Source of the DNA: Deltaproteobacteria bacterium
GTDB taxonomy: Bacteria > Desulfobacterota > Dissulfuribacteria > Dissulfuribacterales > UBA3076
Direction of reading: 5' to 3'
Assembly: GCA_030605675.1 (NCBI GenBank)
Contig: JAUWHV010000122.1
Location: forward strand, 1-5,224
Length of the DNA: 5,224 nt
Shown here: one piece after another, positions 5,197-5,224 of the stretch
Layout: every line of letters starts with the position of its first letter
How positions within the stretch are numbered: the stretch's first letter is position 1
The notes under the pieces: generated by a model
What the model was told of the DNA's origin: nothing
The model's database searches: none
What the model saw: the letters and a program-made list of their open reading frames with translations, nothing else
Program-made: the position numbers and the translations under genes

Positions 5197-5224
5197 TTAT
5201 TCCTCTGATGCCTTCTACATTCAG
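5189..5224 (-). CDS. rpsC: Probable C-terminal end of 30S ribosomal protein S3 (cut by window edge)
   Basis: S3 lines the mRNA entry channel and almost always precedes rplP in bacteria. The minus strand from the right edge is open and reads LNVEGIRGINA followed by TAG, ending 8 nt inside rplP. The frame shared with rplP has stops just upstream of it, and the third frame runs on through the rplP start without a stop nearby. This frame is therefore the best candidate for the rpsC end. The S3 C-terminus is poorly conserved, so eleven residues cannot confirm identity; the call rests on gene order. Confidence 0.5.
   Translation of the reverse strand: MNVEGIRGINA

Overview
The window is one uninterrupted, co-directional run of ribosomal protein genes on the minus strand. 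It is the junction of the classical S10 and spc operons, and it ends in the preprotein translocase gene secY. Read in transcription order (right to left) it holds: the likely last codons of rpsC (S3), rplP (L16), rpmC (L29), rpsQ (S17), rplN (L14), rplX (L24), rplE (L5), rpsN (S14, zinc type), rpsH (S8), rplF (L6), rplR (L18), rpsE (S5), rplO (L15) and the first 120 codons of secY, which is cut by the left edge. Neighbouring genes overlap by 4 to 26 nt or are separated by at most about 45 nt. No stretch is long enough for another gene, and I see no internal promoter, terminator, RNA gene, repeat or mobile element.

The organism is a bacterium of moderate GC content. Every protein is of bacterial type, Shine-Dalgarno sequences are good, and SecY follows L15. 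Two traits narrow it down. rpmD (L30), normally between rpsE and rplO, is absent: only 28 nt separate them. S14 is the short four-cysteine form and sits inside the cluster. Loss of L30 is known from Planctomycetes, Chlamydiae, Cyanobacteria and the candidate phyla radiation; the latter groups differ in other ways, such as S14 being elsewhere in Cyanobacteria and Chlamydiae. A planctomycete-like (PVC) bacterium is my best but weak guess.

The products work together. S5, S8, S14 and S17 belong to the small subunit; L5, L6, L14, L15, L16, L18, L24 and L29 to the large subunit. SecY is the membrane channel that the same ribosomes dock on for secretion. One long polycistronic mRNA with translational coupling at the overlaps is the expected mode of expression.

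Several starts were moved inward from the longest open frame because a Shine-Dalgarno sequence and the conserved family N-terminus agree on an internal codon (rplO, rplR, rplF, rpsH, rplE, rpsQ, rpsE). Two genes, rpsN and secY, really seem to start with TTG. I found no undescribed system. The points worth a second look are the missing L30, an overlong L29 tail overlapping rpsQ by 26 nt, and a strong preference for TAG stops.
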